DNA from: Lineus longissimus | Taxonomy: Eukaryota > Nemertea > Pilidiophora > Heteronemertea > Lineidae | DNA: 64,000 bases | Direction: 5' to 3' | Assembly (NCBI RefSeq): GCF_910592395.1 | Contig: NC_088322.1 | Coordinates: 620,001-684,000 of the forward strand | In this document: positions 38,836 to 51,489 of the stretch, piece after piece | Numbering within the stretch: position 1 is the first letter of the stretch | Layout of the letters: every line of letters starts with the position of its first letter | Notes under the pieces: generated by a model | Database searches by the model: none | What the model saw: only the letters and a program-made list of their open reading frames with translations | Told to the model about the DNA's origin: nothing | Translations under genes and position numbers: made by a program

Positions 38836-40147
38836 GATCTTATAGCGTGCCCAGAGAAATACTTTGGCCAATAAGAAACAATGTAAGACACATTTAGAAC
38901 TTCCAGGGTCCATCCTTGGGTGACCAGAACCAATCAGAAACAGTTACCAAATTGAGGCTAGCAATCTGCGTCCTTGGAAACCCTACATGGTTACCAAACA
39001 TACAGAGTGTGAATTGTTACATATAATGATAATCTTAATGGCGATCCATTCGAAACACCAATAAGCTAGTTCTGGCCCAGCCTGTTCCAGCTTAAAACAA
39101 TGACTAAGGCAATATGAACTCTAGTCTTTCTATAGAAATTGAGATATAATTAAACCAACTTGCTTCGCCTGAACATGAGAGTGATAGACAAAGAGATAAT
39201 AAATATAACTTGGCGATTTTGTTTCAACAAACCCTTCGAACATGCTTGTTACCTGACCTAATGGTCCCACACATGAGTAGGATATTGTTTCAGGCTATTC
39301 CTGGCTTTGCTCATGGCTAACACCTCGTATTTTTCTCGTATTTCGATCGTATTCTGTATCAGCATCGAGATCTCTCGTCAATCAGTAGGGGTTTCTAATC
39401 ACCTTAGACTCCCTGCGGCTAGAGATTCTCGTAATTTATCGAGTTTCAAAACACGACCATAAAATGTCATTTTACGAGAAAACTCTATAGTATTTGGTGG
39501 GATTAACGGTTTATCTTGAAATCCCTAGGGGGCGCGTTATGGAAAAGCAGATAGCGGTTTTATGGCCAACTTTCAGTTCAAACATGGACCAAAGGGTCAA
39601 AAGGAAGGTAAATAACACCCAGAGGTGACATAATCTACATGTACATCTTATTCCTGCCTCTTACTATGCCCGGTCCTGTAACCATGGGCCTCTACTATAC
39701 CCTTACTCAAGCTGGATATAGATTAGTCTCTGTCTATACCAATAGACCGACATCATCCCTCTGTCATTTTCTGAAACATCTTGACCACCAAAGTTTTGCA
39801 TCTAATTATTATGCTTAGAAATATACAATATACCCCCGGCTTCCTTTAAAGGGGGTAAGACCTGGAGGTTCAGGGTGTTTCCGAAACAGGTCCCTCTTTA
39901 CCAACTATAAGTGGTCGTTTATCATATGTATGAATAAACCACCCGAAAACAGGAAATAAAGAATTGCAAAAAACCAGGCCAACTTTACCGCTGAGAGTAG
40001 TTACTTTTACATTCAGTTTGGTACCAAGACAGCAACTCCATGTCTGACTGTTTGAGTGGGTTATTCTTCAACCAAAACAAATCGTTTGACAACTGAACTA
40101 ATTCTCCCGAGGTTGGAGGGTGTTTACTCTCTAAGCACTAGCACTCA
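38836..40147. other. No gene recognised
   Basis: No ORF with coding sense, no clear repeat ends. Moderately A/T-rich, intergenic in appearance. Confidence 0.5.
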
Positions 40148-41219
40148 GGACCCGTATTCATAAAGCTACTTAAGTCAAAGTGGGGCACCTAAAATGCATC
40201 TTAAGTTTAGGTTGGGTACTTATTTAAAATAAGTCATATTCATAAATATGCTTAAGTCAGGCTGCCCACTCAAATCAAATCTTAGATTTGAGACACCCCG
40301 GAGCAGTCTTAACTTTAAGTGGACTGGTTCTTTCAGTTCATTTTTAGCACGGCGCTCATCGGAGGTGAGTTTGTTGATGTTGGCTTGGCAACACGAAATT
40401 GCACACAGGCGTGCACTTCGCAGGGAAAGGGGTTTTCGTGATCGCCTCAATCCACAAGAGTTCTAAAACGACTTATAATTATACCAGTGATATCGGTTTG
40501 ATCGGCAAACATTATTCTTGTGAGGGATGACCACGAATCGGAAACTAGGAGGAATTACGCGCTGCCTCCCGAGTTAAAACTGCTTGCGACTCTCCGGTTT
40601 ACAATTTTTACCCTTGCGGATCATTCCAACAGCTGGTGATACTGTCAACATTTCCAAACCAACCACGAGTCGAGTAATTGTGGAGGTGACAACCTCACTG
40701 AACCAAATTTCTGAAACAAGATGACACTCCTCAATTTTCTGTTTTTACTATCAGATTCTTCGATTTCACGGTGTTATCAGTGTGGTCGATCGAATGCCTA
40801 CAGTACTTGGATTCTATGACCTTTGTTTCATGAGTGGAGATAATATGAGACGTTGGGAAGGGGATAAGGTCATCCTTAGGGGTATCCATTGCAGCCTGAG
40901 CTTATGACGCCATTTTTGAACCCTAACATCCCCGGGCAACGATAATACAATTGTGTACAGAAAAATGATTTGTAATTTGCATTATTGAATACCTACGATC
41001 AATGAATAATGATTCAATTTATAGGCAGAAATCAACAGGAACGGGTACCTGATGTGTCTTTTGAAGAGTGATAAGTGTTACACTCAAACTTAAGCGGTCA
41101 ACCTGGCTAAGTGGGGCGTTGAGTAGTTTTATGAATCCCATTTTAGGTGGGGAACTTTGGGAAGTTGGCCACTTAGGGTTTTATAGCACTTGAGTTAAGA
41201 ACTTTTATGTATATGGGCC
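40148..41219 (+). pseudogene. Decayed PIF/Harbinger copy with transposase remnants
   Basis: The ends resemble each other inverted (ACCCGTATTCATAAA on the left; the complement of TTTATGTATATGGGC on the right) and resemble the ends of the intact element that follows. Inside, 40395-40465 still reads like the transposase start (RRERGFRDRLNP), and 40555-40720 like its next block (ALPPELKLLATLRF), with stops and shifts between. The catalytic part is missing. Confidence 0.75.
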
Positions 41220-41438
41220 CAGGGCCGGTATTCATAAACGTACTTATGTCTAGGTGTAACGCCTAAGTACCCCATAAGTTAGGTGTTACGAACAAGTCGT
41301 ATTCAATATGCTACCCAAGTGGTTCGTTACACCCAATTTTGCACTTAACTTTAAGACACCCCCAAGGGTGTCTTAAGTCGAAGTCCGTTCGCCATAAACT
41401 ATATTTTCCATCCATTTTGGACAAGACAGCCAAGAGGA

Positions 41439-42485
41439 ATGGCAGCATTTCTTTTGTTACGAGAACAGTTAGTTGGAGTGCGTGCGATTTGTCGCGATAG
41501 GGTATTTAGAGACCGTCTGCATCCACTGGATGAATATGACGATGTTGAGTTGTACCAGCGTTACCGATTTGACCATCAAACGATTTTGGAATTAATAGAT
41601 GTTGTCGGAGATGAACTCGATCCCATCACCCTACGAAACCACGCATTGCCAAGGGAATTGAAGGTTTTAGCAGCTTTACGCTTTTATGCTACCGGATCGT
41701 TCCAGTTGACTGTAGGCGACACAGTACACGTCTCACAGCCAGCTATGAGCCGTGTAGTTACCCAAGTTACAGCCGCTTTGCTCCCTTTACTGCCAAGAGT
41801 CTTGCAATTTCCAAGGAATCAAGATATTCCCAATATGGTTGATGAGTTCCATGAGATTGCCAATTTTCCGGGAGTTATTGGCCTAGTAGACGGAACGCAC
41901 GTGTGGATTTTGAGCCCCACCCAACACGAGTGGCGATATGTCAACCGGAAGAACTATACGTCAATAAACAACCAAGTAGTGATGGATGCAAGATACAGAT
42001 TTATCAATGTAGTTGCAAGATGGCCAGGAAGTACACATGATTCCGTTATTCTAAGAGAAAGTGGCCTTGCAACTATATTTGAGGAACGAAATGGCGAGGA
42101 ACTGCTTTTAGGCGATAGTGGATATCCCGTGCGACCATGGCTGATGACGCCATTTCTTAATCCAAATACGCCACAGCAACGGAGGTACAACAGAGCCCAC
42201 AAGAGAACAAGGTGCTTGGTTGAAAGAGGAATCGGCCAATGGAAAAGACGATTCCATTGCTTACATGGGATGTTGAGGCACACACCACAGAAATGTTGCG
42301 AAATCATTGCTGTCTGCGCCATTCTCCACAATCTTGCAAAAGACAGAGCTTTACCAGATTTTGATGAAGAACCAATTGAACACCGCCCACAACCATTAGT
42401 CGACCCAGCAAACGTGATTGTTTTGCCAGACAGGATCAATGGGGCTGGAAGAAGAGATCAAATTGTCAATACCCACTTCAGATAA
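41439..42485 (+). CDS. PIF/Harbinger (HARBI1-like) DDE transposase
   Basis: An intact, intronless 348 aa ORF. The catalytic acids are visible as D in GLVDGTH, D in LLGDSGYP and E in CLVERGIGQWKRRF, the Harbinger/DDE_4 arrangement. An HTH-like N-terminal part (VSQPAMSRVV) precedes them. The length is usual for HARBI1-type proteins. It cuts and reinserts the element together with the Myb/SANT partner encoded on the other strand, 81 bases after its stop. No lesion, so possibly active. Confidence 0.93.
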   Translation: MAAFLLLREQLVGVRAICRDRVFRDRLHPLDEYDDVELYQRYRFDHQTILELIDVVGDELDPITLRNHALPRELKVLAALRFYATGSFQLTVGDTVHVSQPAMSRVVTQVTAALLPLLPRVLQFPRNQDIPNMVDEFHEIANFPGVIGLVDGTHVWILSPTQHEWRYVNRKNYTSINNQVVMDARYRFINVVARWPGSTHDSVILRESGLATIFEERNGEELLLGDSGYPVRPWLMTPFLNPNTPQQRRYNRAHKRTRCLVERGIGQWKRRFHCLHGMLRHTPQKCCEIIAVCAILHNLAKDRALPDFDEEPIEHRPQPLVDPANVIVLPDRINGAGRRDQIVNTHFR

Positions 42486-42565
42486 ATGTAAGTGAAATAA
42501 ATGATGTGAACAATTATAATGTTAATCATGACTGTATTTCAACAATTGCACGAAGTTACAAATAT

Positions 42566-43884
42566 TCAAATATTTGTGAAATTGTAGTCTGAATGTGGTG
42601 CATGTACTTGATTACTTCCATAGGTGGTAGGCATGAATTGTCCATAACCTAACTTTTGCTTCTTTAATTGAAGAACCTCTATTTCTAACGATAGCTTGTT
42701 CTTTTCCATTTGCAGCTTTTCAATCTCTAATGTGACTCTAGTCTTCTCGAGAGCCAAAAGATCCTTGTGCATCTCTGTAACTTCTGCAGCAGCGTCATCA
42801 CATTTACGTTTCTCACTCTTTTCAGTTTCCTCAGGCAATGGCGGGCATAGCTTGAACGGCAATGCTGCAGGTGGATTGAGACGCCGCGTTGTCGTGAAAC
42901 GCACCACAGCTTCACTATTTGTGGATGGACTGGAAAACAAATACAAATTTGTGTTAATGAGATGCACTATTGTAGCTTCTCTTTTCATGCCACATTGAAA
43001 TGTTAATTACTGTCTAAATTGGTATTAATAAAAAGCTTGTCAGTTCCAATCTCATTCATAAATTGTGATTAATACCTTGTTGGACTAATGGGAATAGCCG
43101 ATGTTGAAGGCTCATCCTGTGTCAAAGTTGCAGCATGTGACTTGGCCTGGTTGGAACATCCTGCATCTTTCATGGAACTGTCGATACCACCTTCTATACC
43201 ATGTACAGTCAGATCGTTTTCTCCCAGTATTGCAGCCACTTTCTGTGAAATTAATGACGGCTCCACTGGTGCTGGACCACCTCCTACAAAAGGGATATTA
43301 GTTTGTTACAATACAACGTATAGAGTAAGGATGCATATCTTTAAGGCTTGGTTTTCATTGAGCTACACGGTATACTGATACACTGGTTAACAAAAGTTTT
43401 ATGGTCATGAACCCGTTGTGAGGCCTTTGTTCACCTGCGTGTCCGTATACCGTGTAGCTCTATGTAAACCCAGGCTTAGGCTATAGAAGAAAATGGTTAC
43501 AAACCACACGGCACCTAAAAAAACGGCACGTGCACTGATGAGAAACAAGTATTTTCAAATAGGCCTATTGTACATAGACAGTGATTGGCGCCCATTCTTA
43601 CCTGTCTTTGCGAGTTCCTTCCTATAGACTCGATATTCATCTTTCATAGTAGAGCATATATTCTGCCATTTCTTCTGGAAATCTTTCTCACTTCTTACAC
43701 AGAAGGGATTCCTTTTGTTCATTGCATCGGTGATATTTAACCACGCATCATGTTTCTTCCTATTTGAAACTGTGGAACTAAATTTCGACGTCAAAACACA
43801 AAATAACTTTTCATATTCGTCACACAAACGAAATTTCTCATCATCAGTGAAGTTTTTCTTCCGTCCCGATTTGTTCCCTGCCAT
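42566..43884 (-). CDS. Three-exon Myb/SANT-like DNA-binding partner of Harbinger
   Basis: Joins exons 43884-43602, 43283-43076 and 42929-42566 (283+208+364 = 855 bases, 284 aa plus stop). Donors are ACAG|GTAAGA and CAAG|GTATTA; acceptors are TTTTGTAG|GAGG and TTTTCCAG|TCC; reading frame is kept across both joins. Exon 1 is a Myb/SANT-like trihelix (FTDDEKFRL...W..I...M) with basic flanks. Exon 2 is a Ser/Thr/Pro linker. Exon 3 has a Leu/Glu/Lys coiled coil of about 50 residues. In this superfamily the Myb-like protein binds the element ends and brings the transposase to the nucleus. Intron 1 holds a small MITE. Confidence 0.85.
43343..43478. mobile_element. Small MITE in intron 1 of the Myb/SANT gene
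   Basis: About 136 bp with ~40 bp imperfect inverted arms, both containing GAGCTACACGGTATAC or its complement. Flanks begin and end in TTA/TTAG, too short to prove a duplication. Confidence 0.6.
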
Positions 43885-44639
43885 GATTCAAGCAAACAGA
43901 ATGCATCGGGCCTTTGCTAGCGACTTATAACAGATGTGAGTAATGGGCATTGCCTTATATGGAAACGTTCTCCATGCAATGAACCCCTGCCATAACCACA
44001 TAAACCGCAAGAAATGTGACTGCAAACCCTAGCAACGGCGCAGAAAAAGTTTATTCGTTAGGCCTAACTTTAGGTCTTACGCTGAGCCAAGTCTAAGACT
44101 TAAGGTCCTTTATGAATACCGACATAGGTGTTACACCTAGCTGAGTGGTACGCTCGTAGTTTAGGGGTCCTAACTTAGGAACGTTTATGAATACCGGCCC
44201 TGATCTACTGCATTGCAATGATTTTTCTTTGTTTCTAGCCTACCTTTTGGGGGAATACATCTTATCTGGACGCAAGGGCCCAACGCGCCACGTAGCGGCA
44301 AAAAAGCGAAGCTGGCGAAACATTTATAACGGGTCACCGTCACTTATTATTGGACTTATAGCGCATTTACGGGGTTGCAACTATTTTGCTTTATAGTGTC
44401 ACCAGGAAAGAAAAGCATGCGACCTAACGCCGATCTATTTGTATAAAGTGATAATTGGAAGTCATATAGTAGGAAAAATCAATAAAATAATCATTCCATT
44501 TCGTCTTTTGAGGGCATTTTTGATTGTAAAAAATATATGTGTACGTCACCGTAGTCTCTGCAATGATAATTTTATCAGAGCAGTCTCGCGCAAGTAGAAG
44601 TTCTTTACCTATTAGTTCTTCACTTATTAGTCTCAACGT

Positions 44640-44830
44640 CTGGCGCAAAGCCAGACGTTTTCCAATACGATTTCACTACGATGTTTGACAAGAAGGAGCA
44701 GTGCGCGAGATATGCTAATGAGCAGACTTCCCTCGCTTGAGTTTCTGAAGAATGTTCCATATCGCGCTAAGCTCATCACTACTACTGATTATGACAGGCG
44801 TGCAACGGTAGGTATCTCCTCCCCAACTTC
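44640..44830. repeat. Diverged copy of a segment repeated at 46600-46745
   Basis: A segment around GATTTCACTACGATGTTTGACAAG and GAATGTTCCATATCGCGC occurs here and near 46610-46740. Both copies have stops in every long frame. Likely a fragment of an unidentified repeat family. Confidence 0.7.
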
Positions 44831-45559
44831 CACCCTAATACGGTACAATAAGTTACCATTTGATGGGAATGGGACAATGCCCTCACTGTGTATGGAGTCA
44901 TAGGGATAAGAAGACATTATTCATTAGTGTTGGTACAAGTGATTTTGCCCAAAAAGCATGCGCATTCAAAAAACAAAATATGCAAGGTATCACGTAAAGT
45001 GCACTGGCCAGTGCATACCCTATGGCTATGTACTAGTAAACATGGTAAACATGAACAACATCAATATACATCGGCAGTTCATTTTACTCCGAGCTTTTCC
45101 TGAAACATATAGCCATGATGATTAGGCCTACCATGTACCATGACCAATAACAGCACCAGATCATGTAGATGTCAACAAGTTCACATGAACCGTATAATCC
45201 CGCATGGCGCATGTGGGGCATGCGTCTAAACCAAAGCCCCAAAATCACTTGTTTTGGTCCATTTCAGTTTCACTTGTGTTTCCCCCGTCTCCCAGTCCAT
45301 AATACATTTACAGTTTACAATCCCCGATCATGGCCCAACAAAAGGTCATCGGTTGACTGAAGGAACACAACTGTTCAATGTATTTATAGTTGAATGCGAT
45401 CAAACTACGTCTTTTCAATCGTGGATTGTAAATTTAACCCCATGGGCCTAGTGAAGGCCCTATAACAATACTTTCGACACAGTTATTATCTCCGCTGCCT
45501 CCACCATGTTACACACAGTGCTCACTGCTGATTCTAAAATGCGCCACCTAGTCAAAACA

Positions 45560-46380
45560 GGACATATGTTCTTCTAGGAATAGATCTCTTTCCAATATTT
45601 CGTCATTCCACTATCGTCATCACCTCATCATACTTTCATTGACATTACAGGCACACATCCACAGGGCACTCTTCAAATCATCTACACAGTGGTTATCCAA
45701 CTAGGATTATAAAGGTAATTTCTTAGCCCCGCACAGTGGGTTTCAGTCTTGATAAAGGGGCACAATTGCTAGCAGCTAGGTAGGCAAGATAAAGTTAGAC
45801 GAAGTAGCCGATAGGGGTCTCTCACCCCTCAAAGTCCGTCACAACTATTCAAGCTTGTACAAGGAATACATGCAGCGCTGACTCTAACAAGACCCAATGG
45901 GAATGTCGCACAGTCATCTGTCAAAAACAAGACCTATGTTGCAGTATGATATCTTGCCAATATTTAATAATTGCACTATCGTCATCACCTCATCATACTT
46001 CATTGACATTACAGGCACACATTGACATTGACCACTGTTGCAGTCAACGACGCAGTCGCTATCCAAGTAGCATTATAGAGGTAATTATCATTATCATACC
46101 TCATTAGCATGTGAACCAATCACGTCGTGTCCTTTGCGATCACGGCAAAGCCTCATGGAATAATGTCTTTCACCGTTGAATAATTTTTCATATTCCATGC
46201 CTACAACTTCAATTTCTTCATATTCCATGGCTAGAAGTTCAATACTAATATAATATCCAAGATAAAGTTACAAGAAGTAGTCAATAGGGGTCTCTCACCT
46301 CTCACTGTATGTCCACACTATTCACGCTTGTACGAGGAATACATTCAATGCTGAATCTAACAACACCCAGTGCCCTTACT
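45560..46380. repeat. Diverged tandem duplication, unit about 0.5 kb
   Basis: CTATCGTCATCACCTCATCATAC occurs near 45612 and 45970, and GGGGTCTCTCACC followed by related sequence occurs near 45815 and 46287. No coding sense. The surrounding 44830-47060 shows no gene. Confidence 0.6.
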
Positions 46381-47267
46381 CTGTATATTAGTCACTGGAA
46401 GATGGCCCATTTCACTCCTTCCTTCTACTTCACCTATAATATCATTGCAAACGCCTCAGTTCTATGATATCACATTCACTTTCAGCTGTCATGCAACGCA
46501 ACAACTGTGCTATCTGCCATCGCACATCAACGAAGAAGTGCAGCCGCCCACATTCCACCTCACGTCTGTCCGACCAGCTGCAATCCTCGAGGACGCCCCA
46601 CTGTACCACGATTTCACTACGATGTTTGACAAGAAGGAGCAGTGCGCGAGATAGGCTAATGAGCAGACATCCCTCGCTTGAGTTTCGGAAGAATGTTCCA
46701 TATCGCGCTAAGCTGACCACTGCTGACCATGACAGGCGTGCATTGGACTGGTACAGGTTGGAACTGAACATTGAATATGCTGGTGGTGACGCTTTCTGAT
46801 GAGAAGTTGGTCGTGACTGATGCAGTATCCTTGGACTTGTCCACAGCATCGTTCAATCATTGCTCTCTGAGCTGCCTTGATTCTGTACTTACCCAAATAC
46901 TAAGACCAAATGCCTGTTGACTGTGCTTTAAGAGAGACTGGCGCCATGCCTAGAGATATGACTGACCCCTATTGGCAAATTTGTATGACTTTATCTTGCC
47001 TACCTAGCTGCTGCCTATAGTCTCCCTTTAACTGCGGAACACTTCAAAGTCGATAAAATGCCATGTTCCACCTTTTAATGTGTTCAGACCGCCATTTTCA
47101 AAATAATCAAGTCAGGACACTGCCTTCTAGTCTCATAATAAATTTTGCTTTCCTCAATAATAACATTTCTTCTTCTTCAATGCTTTCATCATTCCAAACT
47201 TCTCCTCCTCTGACTTTTACAGAGGTACAGTCATGGCAATCAAAACCCAAATACTGAGACCAAATGC

Positions 47268-47331
47268 CTGTTGACTGTGCTTTAAGAGAGACTGGCGCCA
47301 TGCCTAGTCTCTCTTAAAGCACAGTCAACAG
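47268..47331. repeat. Perfect 26 bp inverted repeat with 12 base loop
   Basis: Arms 47268-47293 and 47306-47331 are exact reverse complements; the loop is GGCGCCATGCCT. The left arm and loop occur again without the right arm near 46915-46960. It would form a strong RNA hairpin or DNA cruciform. Confidence 0.92.
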
Positions 47332-47843
47332 ACACCAACCCCCTCAAACTCAGAAACCACAAACGCCCAACCCTTCCTGCTACCTTAATACTTCTGGGTG
47401 CAGATCAAAGTTACAATGATGCGTATACGTAAATGACCCTAATTTGATGTCTTAAGTATCCACAGATCGGCACTATATTCCTCTTTTTCGTCCCTTTGTC
47501 CTACACACGACTTTTTGGTGGGTATACCAAATACGTATATTTCCCGGGAATTCTGTCACCATCGTTCACATCGTAAGGCTGCCAGTTACACAAACCACAG
47601 GGTACCTAAACCTTGTATCCTGTGCATATGATGATGGAGAAGGCAGAACCAACGGGGATAAGGGTCATCCTGATCAGTACATCTCACTATTTCTTTCGAA
47701 TAGTTAATCAGCGAAAAGCTAATCACCCAAAGTACATGTTGATATCTACGCCAAGTTAGACTGGATGGCTTGATATATATTGGTCCAGTGCATTTGAGCT
47801 AAGATTAGAGGTTATAGAATTATGACTGCAAACTACTAGTGCA

Positions 47844-48110
47844 ATGGAAAACGTTTATGATTCAGCATTTAAAAGACTCAAACCAAATAGCCTATACAAG
47901 AAACGATTTTTGAAATTCGTCATCGCATTATCCATTATTCCAACTCTCATGGTTTTACTTATACACAGCATCAACAAAAACTTTTTTGGATGGCCCTTTT
48001 TGTTTTCAGTTTTTGCCTCAAAAGAAACAAAACTACAAACACTTAAAGATGAGACTTACTCTCAGCAAGGCCATTTTCAGCGGGATTCGGGATTTGCTCA
48101 AATTTACTAA
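47844..48110 (+). CDS. Possible exon: N terminus of a type II membrane protein
   Basis: An 88-codon ORF with a basic N terminus (residues 1-21) and a hydrophobic segment at about 24-43, the layout of Golgi-type anchor proteins. It stops at 48110 shortly before LINE-derived sequence. No splice donor or downstream catalytic domain was found, so it could be chance. Confidence 0.2.
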   Translation: MENVYDSAFKRLKPNSLYKKRFLKFVIALSIIPTLMVLLIHSINKNFFGWPFLFSVFASKETKLQTLKDETYSQQGHFQRDSGFAQIY

Positions 48111-48199
48111 CGGGAACCGACGTAAGTGTTAAATATCCAAAAGTGGAATGTCTGGGAAACAAATGAATATTTAACATACTTTTATCTCTGTGGTATTGA

Positions 48200-48600
48200 C
48201 GAACATAGTCTATAAGAATACACCATAATCCATTAGAATACAAAAAGACCAAACCATTTCCAGGGAATGTAATACAAGGACTGGGTACTGCATATCGCAA
48301 AGAACTGCTGTACGAAACTCCCAAAACAATGGTCACCAGGACATCCTCTGGAGCCAATGTACTAAAATCTCAAAGGACTAATGACATGTATGGCGTCTGC
48401 AGTTTTTCGAGGTGCAGCCCGTTTCTTTGGAACAAACTGCCAAAAACCATTCGAGCAGAAAAAAAACCTGGATATATTCAAGAGACATTTGAAAACTAAA
48501 CGTTGCTTGTTGAGGATTGGAGAGGGGCGCTTTGAGTGTGTTTTAACCTTAGAAAAGCGCCTTACATTACAATGACAATTATTATCATTACTAGCATTGT
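48200..48600 (+). mobile_element. 5'-truncated non-LTR (LINE) fragment, 3' end of RT ORF
   Basis: The + strand reads CSPFLWNKLPKTIR and then NLDIFKRHLKT, the conserved tail of L2/CR1-type LINE reverse transcriptase ORFs, with one frameshift at an A8 run near 48455. It ends near a TTATTATC tail at 48583. Confidence 0.75.
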
Positions 48601-48989
48601 ACCCGTGGTGCAGGCAGGTTCAAATGGGCTATACCTTGAATAGATTGAATTGCAATGAAAATCTAATGCAATATCAAAGGAGCAATATCAAAGGAGCAAT
48701 ATCGAAGAGACAAATTAAACCAACCATTTGTCAACAGACTCGGACCCTGTGGCGTGCTGTATGCGTGCATATAAAAGTAAATCAATTGGTCCGATAGAGA
48801 TGATGAGGCAATGTGAATATGCCTCGTTCCTCAGTCAGCAATATGCCCCTTTTTATACGGAGAAGAAGGAGAACCCAGATAGGCCTTCACATGTCTGCCT
48901 CCAAATGGCTCCGACCAATTGCACTATCACTACTATAACTTTAAAATGCGTGCTCCTTCTACATGTAGCATGATCTCGGGCAAGGCACT

Positions 48990-49427
48990 TAGTCGACAGG
49001 CAAGCTAGAAGTTCAGCAAACGTGACCACATCTCGCTGGTTCTGCACTCTCTGCATTGGCTCCCAGTCAAAATGTGTATTGAATACAAACTGCTCACCAC
49101 AACACACAAGGTAGTGCAGGGAAGAGCTCCTGTGTACCTCAATGAGCTAGTTAAGTTTCAATCTGGTCCAAGGCAGACTCGTTCCACAAGCAGTAACAAA
49201 CTGCATGTAAAGTGCACCAAAACCGCCTATGGTGACAGGTGTTTCTCTGTCGGTGCTGCACGCTTGTGGAATGAGCTGCCACAAAACATAACTTCCCAGG
49301 AGTCCACTGCAGCATTCAAAAATGGGTTAAAGACCTGGTTATTCAGGAAGTTTTATGGGGAGTAGCGCTTTAACAGCAATCGTCTGAGAAGCGCTACATA
49401 AGCACTGCAATAATATATTATTATTAT
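48990..49427 (+). mobile_element. 5'-truncated L2/CR1-like LINE fragment
   Basis: The frame from about 48998 reads ...LHSLHWLPVKMCIEYKLL, then RAPVYLNELV, LWNELPQNI and LKTWLFRKFYGE, stopping at 49365. This is the C-terminal tail typical of L2/CR1 LINE reverse transcriptases. A TTATTATTAT tail at 49413-49427 marks the 3' end. A different copy from the one at 48200-48600, in the same orientation. Confidence 0.85.
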
Positions 49428-49431
49428 CAAA

Positions 49432-51480
49432 AAATTTTCTTTCTAATTTTTTTGCGATTATATTTCTTTTTTTTAACATGTATCTTTAAAAAGACTTTCA
49501 CTTGAAAATAACTTACAATACCATTCATCATTCTTGTCCAGAAGTAATATTTGTAAGATATTCCTCCCATGTATTATTAGTTTTGTCACACACACGTGTA
49601 ATGTGTGGTGCTAGAAACCCCTAAAAACACAGATTAGTGGAATTTTGGCATGCCGACTGCAACACCCGGGCTGCAGTATAAAGCTATTCTCTTGTGCAGC
49701 CTTCTGTCAATCAATGTTATTGGTATGAATTTACTCAAAACGCTCAAATACAAGTATAGTTCCATACTCCTAGTATATGATAATGCACACACATGTAGAT
49801 AATAGAGCCTTTATAATTAAATAACATCTTACTATAATGTACACAACATATTTATAATATTTGTCTTAACAATTTATTACCAATATTTTTCTTAATGAAA
49901 AAATTAGGAAGATAGAAACTACCAATTTCTTGTTAAGACAATTATTATGAATTATATTCTTGCTAATTTCTTACCAATAATAGTCTTTGTAAAATCTTGT
50001 AAGATTTCAGTCAATTATTAATTTCTTAGTAATTTTGTTCTTATAGTTTCTTACTAAGAAAAAATGACTAAAATTTTTCTTATCAGATTCTTGTAATTTA
50101 AATTTTAGCAATATTTAATTTATCTCAGTAATTAATTGGTAATAAATAACTAATTTAATTACAGTTTAATTAGTAAGATTCAGGTCCTGGGATTGGTGGC
50201 ATTGTAGAATCCCACTTCCTGTCTGCAATGTAGATGAGAGTGTGTTTGGATGTAACGCCATGAAACATTGGCATTGAGTCCTAGCTAGCACTGAACTTTC
50301 ACATGAAGACTACTGTGTGTTTTTAACAAGTGTTGGACTGGCCACTGCATCAACTGGATTGTTGCTTGCATTTATAATAGACTGGTCTCCCCTGAAAGAC
50401 GGTGTACCAAAACGGTTGGTAATGTGTAGAATATAGTTTGTATTCCATGCTGGACCAGTTGATTCCAATATAGAGTGCCTTCCCGACCAGCCATATTCGA
50501 GGGCAGGACAATGATTCATCATCGTCACGTGTCTGATTTGACTGAATCAAATGCTGTCATGGTCATATGGGCTTGCATTCATTTGTCTGTTGTCATCCAG
50601 CATGGCACATGATGACATCACATGAAAGCACTTTGCATGCATGAAATATTTCATCCAGTACCGCATTTTCCCCTGGGAATTCGTCCTTTGTCATCGTCCC
50701 AATGTGGTGACTCAATATTGATGTGTAAGTATCGGTAATCAGTCGGTAGGCTGCTGGACCTAGCCTGAGCTGGGTGGAGCTTTCATGGATTTATAGTCCT
50801 ACGTGTATAGTACCCCAACTGCCAAGTGGAGCTGATCATTAATTTAGTGCACTCCAACAGTCGGCAGAGCTGTTGCCGTGTTACTTTTAGACAAGGTGGA
50901 GTGGGTCAGATGCGCCAGTTTTTAAGGAGGATTTCTGACTACTGGTAGTCTTTGGGGTCATCATGACTAATCAGGGCCCATAAGGTTACTCCGAACTTTG
51001 TTCTCTTCTGATATTTTCTCTTTACAGGTTGTAGGCCTAATTCTGCAGCTCTCCTAACCATTGCATGCTTCCCCTCTAACTCTGCTCTTCAAATAAAACC
51101 GCAGTCATGAAGCGGCTGATCTGTCTCAGTGCTGGTGTTGTAGGCTTCGTGCGTGTACATATGCAAATGACAACTAAAGAAAGGTGAGTTTCATCACCCG
51201 GTAAGACTAAAAATTTTGGTGGATGTGGGAACTGCGCTTACAGACCACCAGTAACAATCAATACAGCATTGAACATTCCTAAGAGTTGACAAAGGACAAT
51301 CTCTGCTAGTATCAAACTGGCGGTTATGAAGGTACCTTTCAGCTGACGTACTTACCTTGTGACAGTAATTAAGGACCATTGGAGCCAAGCTGGTGAAGAT
51401 TTGGCTCATTCACATCCAGGCGAGAGTCTGCATTGTTGCCGGATTAAGAGGGTGATGTAAGACACTGCATCATAGCCAGT
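49432..51480. other. No gene; very A/T-rich core at 49840-50180
   Basis: The A/T-rich core repeats words of the type AATTTCTTA, TTCTTAC and their complements. The rest has only short chance ORFs. Confidence 0.5.
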
Positions 51481-51489
51481 TGTCACAAT

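Larger units (their letters stand above)
41220..44202 (+). mobile_element. Intact PIF/Harbinger element
   Basis: Terminal inverted repeats CAGGGCCGGTATTCATAAACGT at 41220 and its complement ending 44202. Subterminal AGGTGTTAC/GTAACACC words occur at both ends. It carries the two genes typical of the superfamily: a DDE transposase (+) and a Myb/SANT protein (-) in divergent positions with tail-to-tail 3' ends. The left end abuts a decayed relative. The usual 3 bp target duplication is not evident. Confidence 0.88.

Noticed and set aside
41954-42439. - strand ORF of 161 codons inside the transposase
   Set aside because: Shadow of the transposase on the other strand; no coding sense of its own.
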